Assembly (NCBI GenBank): GCA_964421005.1
Contig: CAYQUV010000005.1
Span: 1 to 32,306 of the forward strand
Length of the DNA stretch: 32,306 nt
Direction of reading: 5' to 3'
Origin: CAYQUV01 sp964421005
Lineage (GTDB): Bacteria > Patescibacteriota > Minisyncoccia > Minisyncoccales > CG1-02-41-26
Of the stretch, positions 21,209 to 28,993 are shown piece by piece (the stretch's first letter is position 1; each line of letters opens with the position of its first letter). The position numbers and the translations under genes were made by a program. The notes below the pieces were generated by a model that worked only from the letters and a program-made list of their open reading frames with translations, had not been told where the DNA came from and did no database searches.

Positions 21209-22084
21209 ATGTTTGAGGTTAACAAAGATATTTTAAAAAAAGTTTATCCTGCCCGAAAAAAAGAGGTCAGAAAATATGATTTTGGCATTCTTTTGGTTAT
21301 CGGTGGAGGGCAATTTTATACCGGCTCTCCTGCTTTAGCCGCTATGGCTGCGTTTAAAAGCGGGGTTGATATGGTCCAGGTTTTGGCTCCCAAGAGAGCA
21401 GCTGACATCATAGCCGGCTTTTCACCAAATTTGGTCAGTTTGGCTCTGAAAGGGAACTGGCTGGACAAGGAAGATTTGGATACTCTTATCGCTATGACCG
21501 AAGCTGCCAAGAGAGTAAGCGGCGATAAAGCAGCCGTTGTTATCGGCGGAGGATTGGGAAGGTCGGAGGAAACAAAAGATACTGTGTTGGAATATCTCCG
21601 GCAAATTAATATTCCTTGTGTTATTGATGCCGATGGAATACACGCTATATCAAAGAATCCTGAAGTTATAAGCGGAAAACCCTTTTTGCTCACTCCTCAC
21701 AGCTACGAATTTTTTATCTTGAGCGGTCAGAAAGTTGAGGGCAAACCCCTGGATGAAAGAATAAAATTAACCGTCGACGAAGCCGAAAGGTTAAAAACAA
21801 CAATTTTGCTTAAAGGGCAGGTGGATATCGTGGCTTCTTCTGAGAAAAAAGATGTTGCTCTTGATAGAGCGGGTTCTCCCTATATGACAAAAGGGGGAAC
21901 AGGCGACACATTGGCCGGAATTGCCGGCGCTCTTTTGGCAAAGGGCACGGATCTTTTCACTGCCGGGGCAGCGGCTGCTTTTCTTAATGGAACGGCTGGG
22001 GAAAGAGCGGCTAAGAAATTCGGCGAGTCAATGTTAGCCACTGATTTAATTGAAGAGATTCCAAATATTCTTATAAAAATTTAA
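21209..22084 (+). CDS. nnrD: ADP/ATP-dependent (S)-NAD(P)H-hydrate dehydratase
   Basis: Repairs NAD(P)HX, a damaged hydrate of NAD(P)H, using ADP or ATP. It has a ribokinase-like fold with GILLVIGGGQFYTGSPALAAMAAFKSGVDMVQVLAP near the N-terminus, AVVIGGGLGRSEET, PCVIDADGIHAI, FLLTPHSYEFFILSG and the nucleotide/catalytic block MTKGGTGDTLAGIAGALLAKG. The length (291) corresponds to the dehydratase domain alone; the NnrE epimerase domain often fused to it is absent. It is one of few metabolic enzymes in view. The ATG lies about 5 bases after a predicted transcription start, so translation should be leaderless. Confidence 0.93.
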   Translation: MFEVNKDILKKVYPARKKEVRKYDFGILLVIGGGQFYTGSPALAAMAAFKSGVDMVQVLAPKRAADIIAGFSPNLVSLALKGNWLDKEDLDTLIAMTEAAKRVSGDKAAVVIGGGLGRSEETKDTVLEYLRQINIPCVIDADGIHAISKNPEVISGKPFLLTPHSYEFFILSGQKVEGKPLDERIKLTVDEAERLKTTILLKGQVDIVASSEKKDVALDRAGSPYMTKGGTGDTLAGIAGALLAKGTDLFTAGAAAAFLNGTAGERAAKKFGESMLATDLIEEIPNILIKI

Positions 22085-22103
22085 TCGTAATAATGGAGTG
22101 TTA

Positions 22104-22132
22104 AAAAATGGGCTTTAAAAAAGCTCATTTTT
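22104..22132 (+). terminator. intrinsic terminator after nnrD
   Basis: AAAAATGGGCTTT (22104-22116) pairs with AAAGCTCATTTTT (22120-22132), 13 bp with one G-T pair and a three-base loop, ending in T. Confidence 0.85.
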
Positions 22133-22190
22133 ATTTAAAATAAGATAATAACCAGATCAATAATAATTCGATAACATATACGATAAGAAT

Positions 22191-24812
22191 ATGAATAATA
22201 TGGCAACTGCTAAAAATCATCAGTGGCACAATATTCTTCCCGAAGAGATTGCCAAAATCTTGAAAACCGACTTGAAGAACGGTCTCTCAAAAGAGGAAAT
22301 AGAAAAAAGAAAAAGCAAGTTTGGTCCTAACAAGCTTCCCGGGGAAAAACCTCTGTCCCGGTTTAAAATATTTCTGGCTCAATTCAGAAGCCCCTTGATT
22401 TATATTCTGGTAATTGCCGGAATAATAACCATCTTTTTTAAAGAGTGGACCGATTCCGTAGTTATCTTCGCTGCCGTGTTTCTTAACACCGTTGTTGGAT
22501 ATATCCAGGAAAAGAAAGCATCTAGCACATTGAGAGAATTAAAGAAAGTTTTGAAACTTCATGCTGTGTGCTTCAGAGAAGGAGAAGAAAAAGAGATTCT
22601 GGCTGAAGATTTGGTCCCAGGAGATGTAATAGTGCTTAAACCCGGCGATAAAGTTCCGGCTGACGGAAGAATTATTGAAAGTTTGAACTTAAAAATAAAT
22701 GAGGCAGCCTTGACCGGGGAATGGCTGGCAGCTGAGAAACATTCCGATGTACTGGAGGCTGACACGCCAATGGCTGACCGGGACAATATGGTTTATATGG
22801 GGACCATCATTGAAGACGGAGAAGGAAAAGCTGTGGTTACCGAAACGGGAATTTCTACCGAAATCGGCAAAGTTGCTTCAATGGTAAGAGAAACCAAAGA
22901 GGAAAAAACTCCTTATCAGAGAAAACTAAGCCACTTTTCAAAAATTGTTGGAATTCTTATTGTTATTATCTGTCTTCTCATATTTATTGAGGGAATTTTA
23001 ACCGGAGGCGAGTTTATAGAAATGTTTACCACGGCCGTGGCCGTAGCGGTAGCTGCCATTCCCGAAGGTTTGCCGGTAGCCATGACTGTGATTTTAGCTC
23101 TGGGAATGGAAAGAATTTTAAAAAAGAAGGGGTTGGTCAGAAAATTGGCTTCGGCTGAAACACTGGGAAGCACTTCGGTAATTTGTACCGACAAAACCTT
23201 GACTTTGACCGAGGGGAAAATGACCGTCAGCGAAATAAAAAGCGAAGACAAATTATTTTCTTTAAAAATCGCTGCTCTATGCAATGAAGCTTTTGTGGAA
23301 AATCCTGCTCAGTTTCCATCTCTTTGGAAATTGAGAGGAAGGCCAACAGACAGAGCTTTAATTTTAGCTGCAGCAGAGCAAGGATTAAAAAAACCAGAAT
23401 TGGAAAAGGAATTGCCAATAATTGACAAAATTCCCTTCAACACGAAAAATAAATTCATTGCCACTCTCCATCAAAGAAAAAAAAGCAATATTTTGTTTGT
23501 CTCCGGGGCTCCGGAAAAGATTTTGGAAAGAAGTTCTAAAATTAAGACCGAAAATGGCAAAAAAATAATCATAAAAAGAAATCTCTTAAAGTTAAAGCAA
23601 GAACTGGAAGATTTAACAAAAAACGGATTAAGAGTTATTGCTGTAGCTTACAAAGAAACAAAAGCAGAAAAAATCAAAGAAGAGGATGTAACCTGTTTAA
23701 CTTTTACCGGACTTATCGGCTTGAAGGATCCTTTGAGAAAGGAAGCAAAAGAGGCAATAAGTACCTGTAAAAAAGCCGGTATGCGGCCAATTATTGTAAC
23801 CGGCGACCATCTCCTTACCGCAAAAGCCGTAGCTAAGGAATTAGATATGGAAGTGAAAAGAGAGAATATTATGGAAGGCAAAGAACTGGACAATTTGACA
23901 GATAAAGAACTTCAAAAGATATTAAAAAAAATCAACCTTTTTGCTCGGGTTGAACCCCGTCACAAACTGCGTATTATCCAGGCATGGCAGGAAAAAAACG
24001 AGGTAGTAGCTATGACCGGTGACGGGATAAACGATGCCCCTGCTCTTAAAAAAGCAGATATAGGAGTGGCTCTTGGTTCGGGAACCAGCGTTGCCAAAGA
24101 AGTTTCGGACCTTGTTCTTCTTAACGATAACTTTTCAATCATTGTAGCTGCCGTGGAAGAGGGGAGAGCAATTCTTGATAATATCAGAAAAGTCATCACT
24201 TATTTGCTCTCCGACAGCTTTACCGAAGTAATTTTGGTTTCGGTCAGCATAATTGGCGGTTTTCCTTTACCGATCACCGCCGTTCAGATTTTATGGGTTA
24301 ATTTAATTGAAGATGGATTGCCCGGTGTCGCTCTGGCTTTTGAACCAAAAGAAAAAGATTTAATGAAGCAGAAACCCAAAAATCACGATATTCCGTTATT
24401 AACGAGAGAAATGAAAGTAATTATTTTTATCATCGGTCTGATTACCGATTTAATTCTCCTTGGATTGTTTTTCTGGTTATGGAACAAAAATCATAATATC
24501 GAGTATATCAGAACAATGGTTTTTGCCGCCCTGACCATAGACTCTATTTTTTACGTTTTCTCCTGTAAAAGTCTGCGAAAAAATATCTGGCATATAGACC
24601 TTATTTCAAACAAATTTCTAGCGGTTTCTTGGTTAATAGCCGTTATCGCTCTTTTTGCTTCTTTATACCTGCCCCTCTTAAATACTCTTCTCGGCACCGT
24701 TCCTTTAGACCTTTTTGACTGGTCCATTCTGATTGGCCTGGGATTGGTTGAGTTAATATTAATTGAATCTGCCAAATATTATTTTATTGTCAGACACCAG
24801 ACCGAAATTTGA
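22191..24812 (+). CDS. cation-transporting P-type ATPase (P2A, Ca2+-type) with altered signatures
   Basis: An 873-residue P2-type ATPase with the full order of domains: N-terminal cation ATPase domain (WHNILPEEIAKIL..GLSKEEIEKRKSKFGPNKLP), actuator, TM4 site VAAIPEGLPVAMTVILALG, P domain, and the C-terminal helices with WVNLIEDGLPGVAL. Two normally fixed motifs differ: the phosphorylation motif reads ICTDKTLTLTEGKMTV (Asp334, Leu337 where Gly is expected), and the actuator motif reads LTGEW (175-178 TGEW) instead of TGES. The hinge GDGINDAPALKKADIGVALG (Asp611, Asp615) and TGDHLLTAKAVAKEL are intact. A Ca2+ role is likely from family likeness and from the adjacent exchanger. ATG 22200 is an alternative start. 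Confidence 0.93.
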   Translation: MNNMATAKNHQWHNILPEEIAKILKTDLKNGLSKEEIEKRKSKFGPNKLPGEKPLSRFKIFLAQFRSPLIYILVIAGIITIFFKEWTDSVVIFAAVFLNTVVGYIQEKKASSTLRELKKVLKLHAVCFREGEEKEILAEDLVPGDVIVLKPGDKVPADGRIIESLNLKINEAALTGEWLAAEKHSDVLEADTPMADRDNMVYMGTIIEDGEGKAVVTETGISTEIGKVASMVRETKEEKTPYQRKLSHFSKIVGILIVIICLLIFIEGILTGGEFIEMFTTAVAVAVAAIPEGLPVAMTVILALGMERILKKKGLVRKLASAETLGSTSVICTDKTLTLTEGKMTVSEIKSEDKLFSLKIAALCNEAFVENPAQFPSLWKLRGRPTDRALILAAAEQGLKKPELEKELPIIDKIPFNTKNKFIATLHQRKKSNILFVSGAPEKILERSSKIKTENGKKIIIKRNLLKLKQELEDLTKNGLRVIAVAYKETKAEKIKEEDVTCLTFTGLIGLKDPLRKEAKEAISTCKKAGMRPIIVTGDHLLTAKAVAKELDMEVKRENIMEGKELDNLTDKELQKILKKINLFARVEPRHKLRIIQAWQEKNEVVAMTGDGINDAPALKKADIGVALGSGTSVAKEVSDLVLLNDNFSIIVAAVEEGRAILDNIRKVITYLLSDSFTEVILVSVSIIGGFPLPITAVQILWVNLIEDGLPGVALAFEPKEKDLMKQKPKNHDIPLLTREMKVIIFIIGLITDLILLGLFFWLWNKNHNIEYIRTMVFAALTIDSIFYVFSCKSLRKNIWHIDLISNKFLAVSWLIAVIALFASLYLPLLNTLLGTVPLDLFDWSILIGLGLVELILIESAKYYFIVRHQTEI

Positions 24813-24833
24813 TAATTTTAATTCCTAATTTCT

Positions 24834-25805
24834 ATGCTCTGGCTTTATATCTTAGTTTTATTCGGAGCCTGTTTTCTCCTGATTAAATCGGGAACCTGGG
24901 TAGTAAAATCCTTAATCAGAATCTCCCAAACCTTACAATGGAGTGAGTTTTTGGTAACCTTTTTTTTGATGGCTCTTGCCACCTCTTTGCCCGAACTTTT
25001 TGTCGGCTTGAGCTCCGCTTTTCATAAACTTCCTCAATTAAGCTTCGGTAACATAATCGGAGCAAATATTTTAAATTTAACAGTCGGGATAGCAATTGCT
25101 GTTTTAGTGGCAGGAGGATTAAGGGTTGAAAGTGAAACTACAAGGAGCAATTCCGTTTATGCTGCCGCCCTCAGTTTTTTACCTTTACTTTTAATGCTTG
25201 ACGGAGCCGTTTCCAGAGTGGACGGGATAGTTCTGCTTTTAGGTTTAAGTATTTATCTTCGAAAGGTTCTCAGCCAAAAAGAAAGGTTCAGTAAAGCCTT
25301 CATTGAAAATTTCAGAAAAGACCGTCTTCAATTTAAATTATTTCTGAAAGATTTGGGAACATTTTTCGGCAGTATCTTTTTACTCATTTTCTCAGCCGAG
25401 GGGGTTGTCAGAACGGCTAATTTCTTAGCTCTGGAGATTAACCTTCCTCTGATAACCACCGGTATTATTTTTGTTTCTTTAGGAACTGTTTTACCGGAAA
25501 TAGTTTTTGGAATAAAGGCTGTAACTTTAGGGCACAAAGAGATGGTATTGGGAAATTTTATGGGGACGGTGGTGGTTAACTCAACCTTAATTCTGGGCTT
25601 GGTTTCTTTAATCTCACCTTTAATAATAATAAATATCTCTCCCTATCTGAGCGGTATCCTCTTTACTTTTTTAAGCGCCCTGGGTTTTGTGATCTTCTCC
25701 TCAAGCGACAGGAAAATCACCAAGAAAGAAGCTATTATTTTGATTGCTATCTATATTCTTTTTATTGCCTCTCAAATTCTGTTAACCGAAAACTTGATTT
25801 TTTAA
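24834..25805 (+). CDS. Na+/Ca2+-type exchanger (CaCA family)
   Basis: A 323-residue antiporter with about ten membrane helices. The two inverted alpha repeats of the family are plain: MALATSLPELFVGLSSAF ... FGNIIGANILNLTVGIAIAVLV in the first half and FVSLGTVLPEIVFGIKAVT ... LGNFMGTVVVNSTLILGLV in the second. The ion-binding glutamates (SLPE, VLPE) and the GN..G..N parts are present; the second repeat has GTVVVN where GSN is more common. It starts 22 bases after the P-type ATPase, so the two are probably co-expressed as a calcium-efflux pair: one ATP-driven, one ion-gradient-driven. Confidence 0.92.
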   Translation: MLWLYILVLFGACFLLIKSGTWVVKSLIRISQTLQWSEFLVTFFLMALATSLPELFVGLSSAFHKLPQLSFGNIIGANILNLTVGIAIAVLVAGGLRVESETTRSNSVYAAALSFLPLLLMLDGAVSRVDGIVLLLGLSIYLRKVLSQKERFSKAFIENFRKDRLQFKLFLKDLGTFFGSIFLLIFSAEGVVRTANFLALEINLPLITTGIIFVSLGTVLPEIVFGIKAVTLGHKEMVLGNFMGTVVVNSTLILGLVSLISPLIIINISPYLSGILFTFLSALGFVIFSSSDRKITKKEAIILIAIYILFIASQILLTENLIF

Positions 25806-25880
25806 TTTGAATTGTTAAAATACCTTAATATCTAACTTTTGGCAGAAATCTTATGATTTCTCGGGATTTTGGAAGCGATT

Positions 25881-26828
25881 ATGTCAGATTTTATTTTTAT
25901 TTTAATTGTTTTTTTAATCGTTTTAGCCGGAATCGGATTTTCCGTTTTTTATATCCGACGGGAAACCAAAAAACTGAAAGAAGGTAAAAGCGATGAAATA
26001 CCTCTTGGAATATTTAAACAGGACATTGAAAATCACATTGAAAATCTAAGAAGGAGGTTTGAGAACGGCCAGTCTCAGATAGCTTCCGAGCTTGGCAAAG
26101 TGAAAGAAATTGGCAGGGGAATAAGAGAATTTCAAGATTTTTTACGCTCACCAAAATTAAGAGGTAATATTGGTGAGCAAGTTTTAAGAGATTTATTGAG
26201 TGAATACCTGCCGAAACAGAACTTCTCTTTACAGTATCAATTTCAGGAAGGTCAAATTGTTGATGCTATTGTTAAAACAAATCAGGGGATAATACCGATT
26301 GATTCAAAATTCCCGATGGAAAATTTCAGAAGAATGGTCAACGACAATTCAGAGATGAAAGAAAACTTTGAGAAAGCTTTTATTCGTGATATTAAAAAAC
26401 ATATTGAGAGCATCTCAAAAAAATACATTTTACCCCAGGAGGGAACGGTTGATTTCGCTTTAATGTATGTTCCTTCAGAGCCGATTTATTACGAAATTAC
26501 TTTGAATCATCCGGAAATTATTGATTATTCTTATTCAAAAAAAGTTTATTTCGTTTCTCCAAATTCTTTCTATTATCTTTTAAAAATTATAATGGTTGGG
26601 CTTGAAGGAGCCAGAATTGAAGAGGGGGCAAAAAAAATTCTGGAAAAAATGAAAGCTATTCAACAGGAAGCTCTAAAGTGTGACGGTGAACTCTCGGTTT
26701 TGCTGTCTCATATTGACCATACCAAAAGCGCCTCCGACAGAACAAGAAGCAGATTTGGGAGATTATTGGAAAAAATTGAAAGATTGGGGGAATTGGAAAG
26801 CCCCGAAGAAACAAAAAAACTCAAATAA
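25881..26828 (+). CDS. rmuC: RmuC family protein
   Basis: RmuC limits recombination of inverted repeats in E. coli and has a restriction-nuclease-like core. It has an N-terminal membrane helix (about 2-24, FIFILIVFLIVLAGIGFSVFYI), a short coiled coil (DIENHIENLRRRFENGQSQIASELGKVKEIGRGI) and the core: SPKLRGNIGEQVLRDLLSEYLPKQNFSLQYQFQEGQIVDAIVKTNQGIIPIDSKFPMENFRRM, matching RGN.GE..L ... (V)DSKFP, then YVPSEPIYYEI and KKVYFVSPNSFYYLLKIIMVGL. The 315 residues are shorter than E. coli RmuC (about 475), mainly in the coiled coil. ATG 25881 is chosen; a TTG at 25869 in frame would add four residues. Confidence 0.92.
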   Translation: MSDFIFILIVFLIVLAGIGFSVFYIRRETKKLKEGKSDEIPLGIFKQDIENHIENLRRRFENGQSQIASELGKVKEIGRGIREFQDFLRSPKLRGNIGEQVLRDLLSEYLPKQNFSLQYQFQEGQIVDAIVKTNQGIIPIDSKFPMENFRRMVNDNSEMKENFEKAFIRDIKKHIESISKKYILPQEGTVDFALMYVPSEPIYYEITLNHPEIIDYSYSKKVYFVSPNSFYYLLKIIMVGLEGARIEEGAKKILEKMKAIQQEALKCDGELSVLLSHIDHTKSASDRTRSRFGRLLEKIERLGELESPEETKKLK

Positions 26829-26836
26829 AACGATGC

Positions 26837-26897
26837 CAGGATTTAACTTAATTTCAACTTAATCCTGCGAGCGATTGCCAGTTCAAAAAAATTGAAC
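26837..26897 (+). promoter_or_regulatory. possible structured leader before rplU
   Basis: Between rmuC and rplU there are two hairpins: CAGGATT/AATCCTG (26837-26843/26861-26867) and GTTCAA/TTGAAC (26881-26886/26892-26897). They could form a ribosomal-protein leader, as is known for L21 in other groups, but I cannot match the published L21 motif by eye, and the rplU mRNA may simply continue from rmuC. Confidence 0.35.
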
Positions 26898-26914
26898 AAT
26901 TACCAATTTTAAAT

Positions 26915-27229
26915 ATGTTAGCAGTAATAAAAACAGGCGGTAAACAATATCTTGTTTCACCGGGAGATAAAATAGAAATTGAGAAAATAGACAAAAAAGA
27001 GGGAAGCGAAATTACTTTCTCTGAAATTTTGCTGCTGGAAAAAAATAAAAAATTGGAAATAGGAAAGCCAACTGTCAAAGGAGTTAAAGTAACAGGCAAG
27101 GTTTTAAAACAGGAGAAAGGAAAAAAGATAATCATTTTTAAATACAAACCAAAAAAGCATTATAAAGTAAAAAAGGGGCATCGCCAGCTTCTAACTCAGA
27201 TTGAAATAACAAAGATAGTCAGCGATTAA
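26915..27229 (+). CDS. rplU: 50S ribosomal protein L21
   Basis: 104 residues, the standard length. MLAVIKTGGKQYLVSPGDKIEIEKIDKKEG is the invariant L21 opening (AVI.TGGKQY.V..GD.i.vEkl....G), followed by LLLEKNKKLEIGKPTVKGVKVTGKVLKQEKGKKIIIFKYKPKKHYKVKKGHRQLLTQIEITKI, with the usual KY..K..YR.K.GHRQ..T...I end. It binds 23S rRNA near L20. rpmA (L27), normally directly downstream, is absent; a terminator follows instead, so the usual rplU-rpmA pair is split here. Confidence 0.97.
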   Translation: MLAVIKTGGKQYLVSPGDKIEIEKIDKKEGSEITFSEILLLEKNKKLEIGKPTVKGVKVTGKVLKQEKGKKIIIFKYKPKKHYKVKKGHRQLLTQIEITKIVSD

Positions 27230-27255
27230 TTCATTTAATTCATTGTTAATTTCCA

Positions 27256-27295
27256 ATAAAAATAGAGCATAGTAATACTATGCTCTATTTATTTT
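27256..27295. terminator. bidirectional terminator between rplU and the methyltransferase (repeat A)
   Basis: AAATAGAGCATAGT (27260-27273) pairs perfectly with ACTATGCTCTATTT (27277-27290), loop AAT, with A and T runs on its flanks. It ends rplU on the + strand and the methyltransferase on the minus strand. The 40 bases from 27256 recur with changes at 28951-28993. Confidence 0.9.
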
Positions 27296-27296
27296 T

Positions 27297-28811
27297 TTAA
27301 TCATTATCAAACAGTTCTCCCTGTATAGATTGCCCTTTTTTAAAGCGGGGGGCTTTTTTAAACGTTATGTTTGTGCTCTTGGGAGCAGGATAATTAATTG
27401 TTTTTCCATTTAGTAATTCTTCAATTGTTAAAATTTGAAGACGGGGATAGTGTTTTTGCCAGCCGGGAGAATAGTAAAAACCTGCTCCTGCTGCTTCAGC
27501 CATCATTGATTTCGAAGGTTTTTGAAGAGTGATAAAAACACCAATTTCAGCTTTTTCTCTATCTAAAACACCTCTAAGATCACGGATATTAGCAGAGTTT
27601 ATATGACCTCCTTTAACCTGTAAAATAATTTGTTTGGTTTTTGCTTTCAGACCTTCGTCGTGAAAATAAAGCCTACCATCAATTCCTTTATCTGCTCCTT
27701 TCTTCTGCTCAACAGGCCGAGCTCCTACAAGACCTAAAGCCCACCATTGAAACTGATAGGGATCCTCATGAGCCAAAGTTTCGGCATCAGGAAGCGAAAC
27801 AGGCTCACCTATAACCTCGTATTCTATCCCTGGCTGAACCTTACCATTTCTTACAACTTTTCCTCCAAAAGTATCCTGTAAGCGGTGCTTAATAAGAGTT
27901 ATTGCTAAATGAGTAATATCAATACCAATCCACTGCCGGTTAAGACGTTGAGCAACGGCAATTGCTGTTCCGCAACCACAGAAAGGATCGAGGACAATAT
28001 CTCCTTTCCTGCTACTGGCTTTGATAATACGTTCCAGAAGAGCTTCTGGTTTCTGAGTAGGGTAGCCGAGACGCTCCTTGGCCTGAGAATTTAATGTGCG
28101 GAACTCTGGTTCACGAATAAACGTCCAAACGTCATCTGCGGGCGTACCATCGTCTAGATATTTTCGCCATTTTCCCCCGTAACCTTCATAATATCTTCGT
28201 CCATTCTTATCTATTTTGTTGTATCTTTTAGGATTAAGGGGTGCGAGGCGAATTTCATTCCAGATAACTACACCTGTTTTAGAATATCGTAAGATAATGT
28301 CATGTTTCCGACGAAAGTCATATTTTGGTTTCCCTCCTATATCATAATGCCAAACGATCTCATTCCTGAAATTGTTTGGGCCAAAAACTGCATCCATAAG
28401 CAATCTCAAATGAGCACTCGCTGTAGGATCACAATGTAAATAAATACTGCCAGTCGGCTTGAGCACGCGCCGAAGTTCCACCAGACGGGGAGCCATCATT
28501 GAAAGATAAGCCAACATATCGTTATCACCTAAAAATATTCGAAATGCTTGCATTACTTTGGAAACCTTTTCGGGCCCCGTCTCTATAATTTTTTGATAAG
28601 CTTCGGCAGCTTCCTTACCCCATTGCCAGGTATCTTTAAACACTTTAATCTGAGCTTTTGACCGCGAACCGTTTCGTTCTTGAAAAAGAACATTGTAATT
28701 CTGATTGCTTTTGAAAGGTGGGTCAAGATAAACGAGGTCTACCGTTTCATCGTTGATATAACGACGAAGAATATCCAGATTATCACCGTAATACAAAAAA
28801 TTCTGAGCCAT
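27297..28811 (-). CDS. N4/N6 DNA methyltransferase fused to an Mrr-like nuclease domain
   Basis: A 504-residue two-domain protein. The N-terminal part (1-315) is a beta-class DNA methyltransferase: motif IV DLVYLDPPFKSNQNY (catalytic DPPF, 30-33) comes before the SAM motif VLDPFCGCGTAIAVAQRLNRQWIGIDI (DPFCGCGT, 275-282). The C-terminal part (about 350-470) reads as an Mrr/PD-(D/E)xK nuclease: PYQFQWWALGLVGARP, GADKGIDGRLYF (Asp378), QIILQVKGG (Gln398-x-Lys400), then IGVFITLQKPSKSMMAEA. Mrr-type enzymes use D..QxK. One chain could thus both methylate and cut. Shine-Dalgarno AAGGAGAGAGG precedes the ATG. Three 60-base lines of the gene counted by hand are 40, 47 and 58% GC against 32% for a line of rplJ. 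Confidence 0.9.
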   Translation of the reverse strand: MAQNFLYYGDNLDILRRYINDETVDLVYLDPPFKSNQNYNVLFQERNGSRSKAQIKVFKDTWQWGKEAAEAYQKIIETGPEKVSKVMQAFRIFLGDNDMLAYLSMMAPRLVELRRVLKPTGSIYLHCDPTASAHLRLLMDAVFGPNNFRNEIVWHYDIGGKPKYDFRRKHDIILRYSKTGVVIWNEIRLAPLNPKRYNKIDKNGRRYYEGYGGKWRKYLDDGTPADDVWTFIREPEFRTLNSQAKERLGYPTQKPEALLERIIKASSRKGDIVLDPFCGCGTAIAVAQRLNRQWIGIDITHLAITLIKHRLQDTFGGKVVRNGKVQPGIEYEVIGEPVSLPDAETLAHEDPYQFQWWALGLVGARPVEQKKGADKGIDGRLYFHDEGLKAKTKQIILQVKGGHINSANIRDLRGVLDREKAEIGVFITLQKPSKSMMAEAAGAGFYYSPGWQKHYPRLQILTIEELLNGKTINYPAPKSTNITFKKAPRFKKGQSIQGELFDND

Positions 28812-28852
28812 AACCCTCTCTCCTTATTTGACTGTAAAGGAACACTTAAATA

Positions 28853-28899
28853 ATTAGATTGTTTATATTAGATTAAAAAATAGATTCTGCCAATCTAAT
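28853..28899 (-). promoter_or_regulatory. methyltransferase promoter with ATTAGATT repeats
   Basis: Read on the minus strand: TTGGCA (28888-28893, five of six), 17-base spacer, TAATAT (28865-28870, four of six). On the + strand ATTAGATT occurs at 28853 and 28867 (14 bases apart) and inverted (AATCTAAT) at 28892-28899; the outer copies form a 9-bp inverted repeat (28853-28861/28891-28899). The repeats overlap both promoter boxes and look like operator sites. Confidence 0.6.
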
Positions 28900-28950
28900 C
28901 ATTTTCTGAAAATATTTTACGAAAAACAAAACAAGAAAGGCAAATGAAAT

Positions 28951-28993
28951 ATAAAAATAGAACATAGCAGCAATGCTATGCTCTATTTATTTT
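28951..28993. terminator. bidirectional terminator after the HEMHH gene (repeat B)
   Basis: CATAGCA (28963-28969) pairs with TGCTATG (28974-28980) around a GCAA tetraloop, extended after one mismatch by AAATAGA/TCTATTT. The sequence is a diverged copy of repeat A at 27256-27295. It overlaps the stop codon of the minus-strand gene at 28987. Confidence 0.85.

Noticed and set aside
21316..21693. Open frame of 125 codons on the minus strand inside nnrD
   Set aside because: It lies fully opposite a well-conserved enzyme gene, has no recognisable domain and no ribosome site.
22559..24775. Several minus-strand frames opposite the P-type ATPase
   Set aside because: All are opposite a clearly conserved gene and show no motif of their own.
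28811..28986. Small C-protein gene upstream of the methyltransferase
   Set aside because: No frame with a helix-turn-helix protein fits in the 175 bases; only promoter and hairpin sequence is seen.
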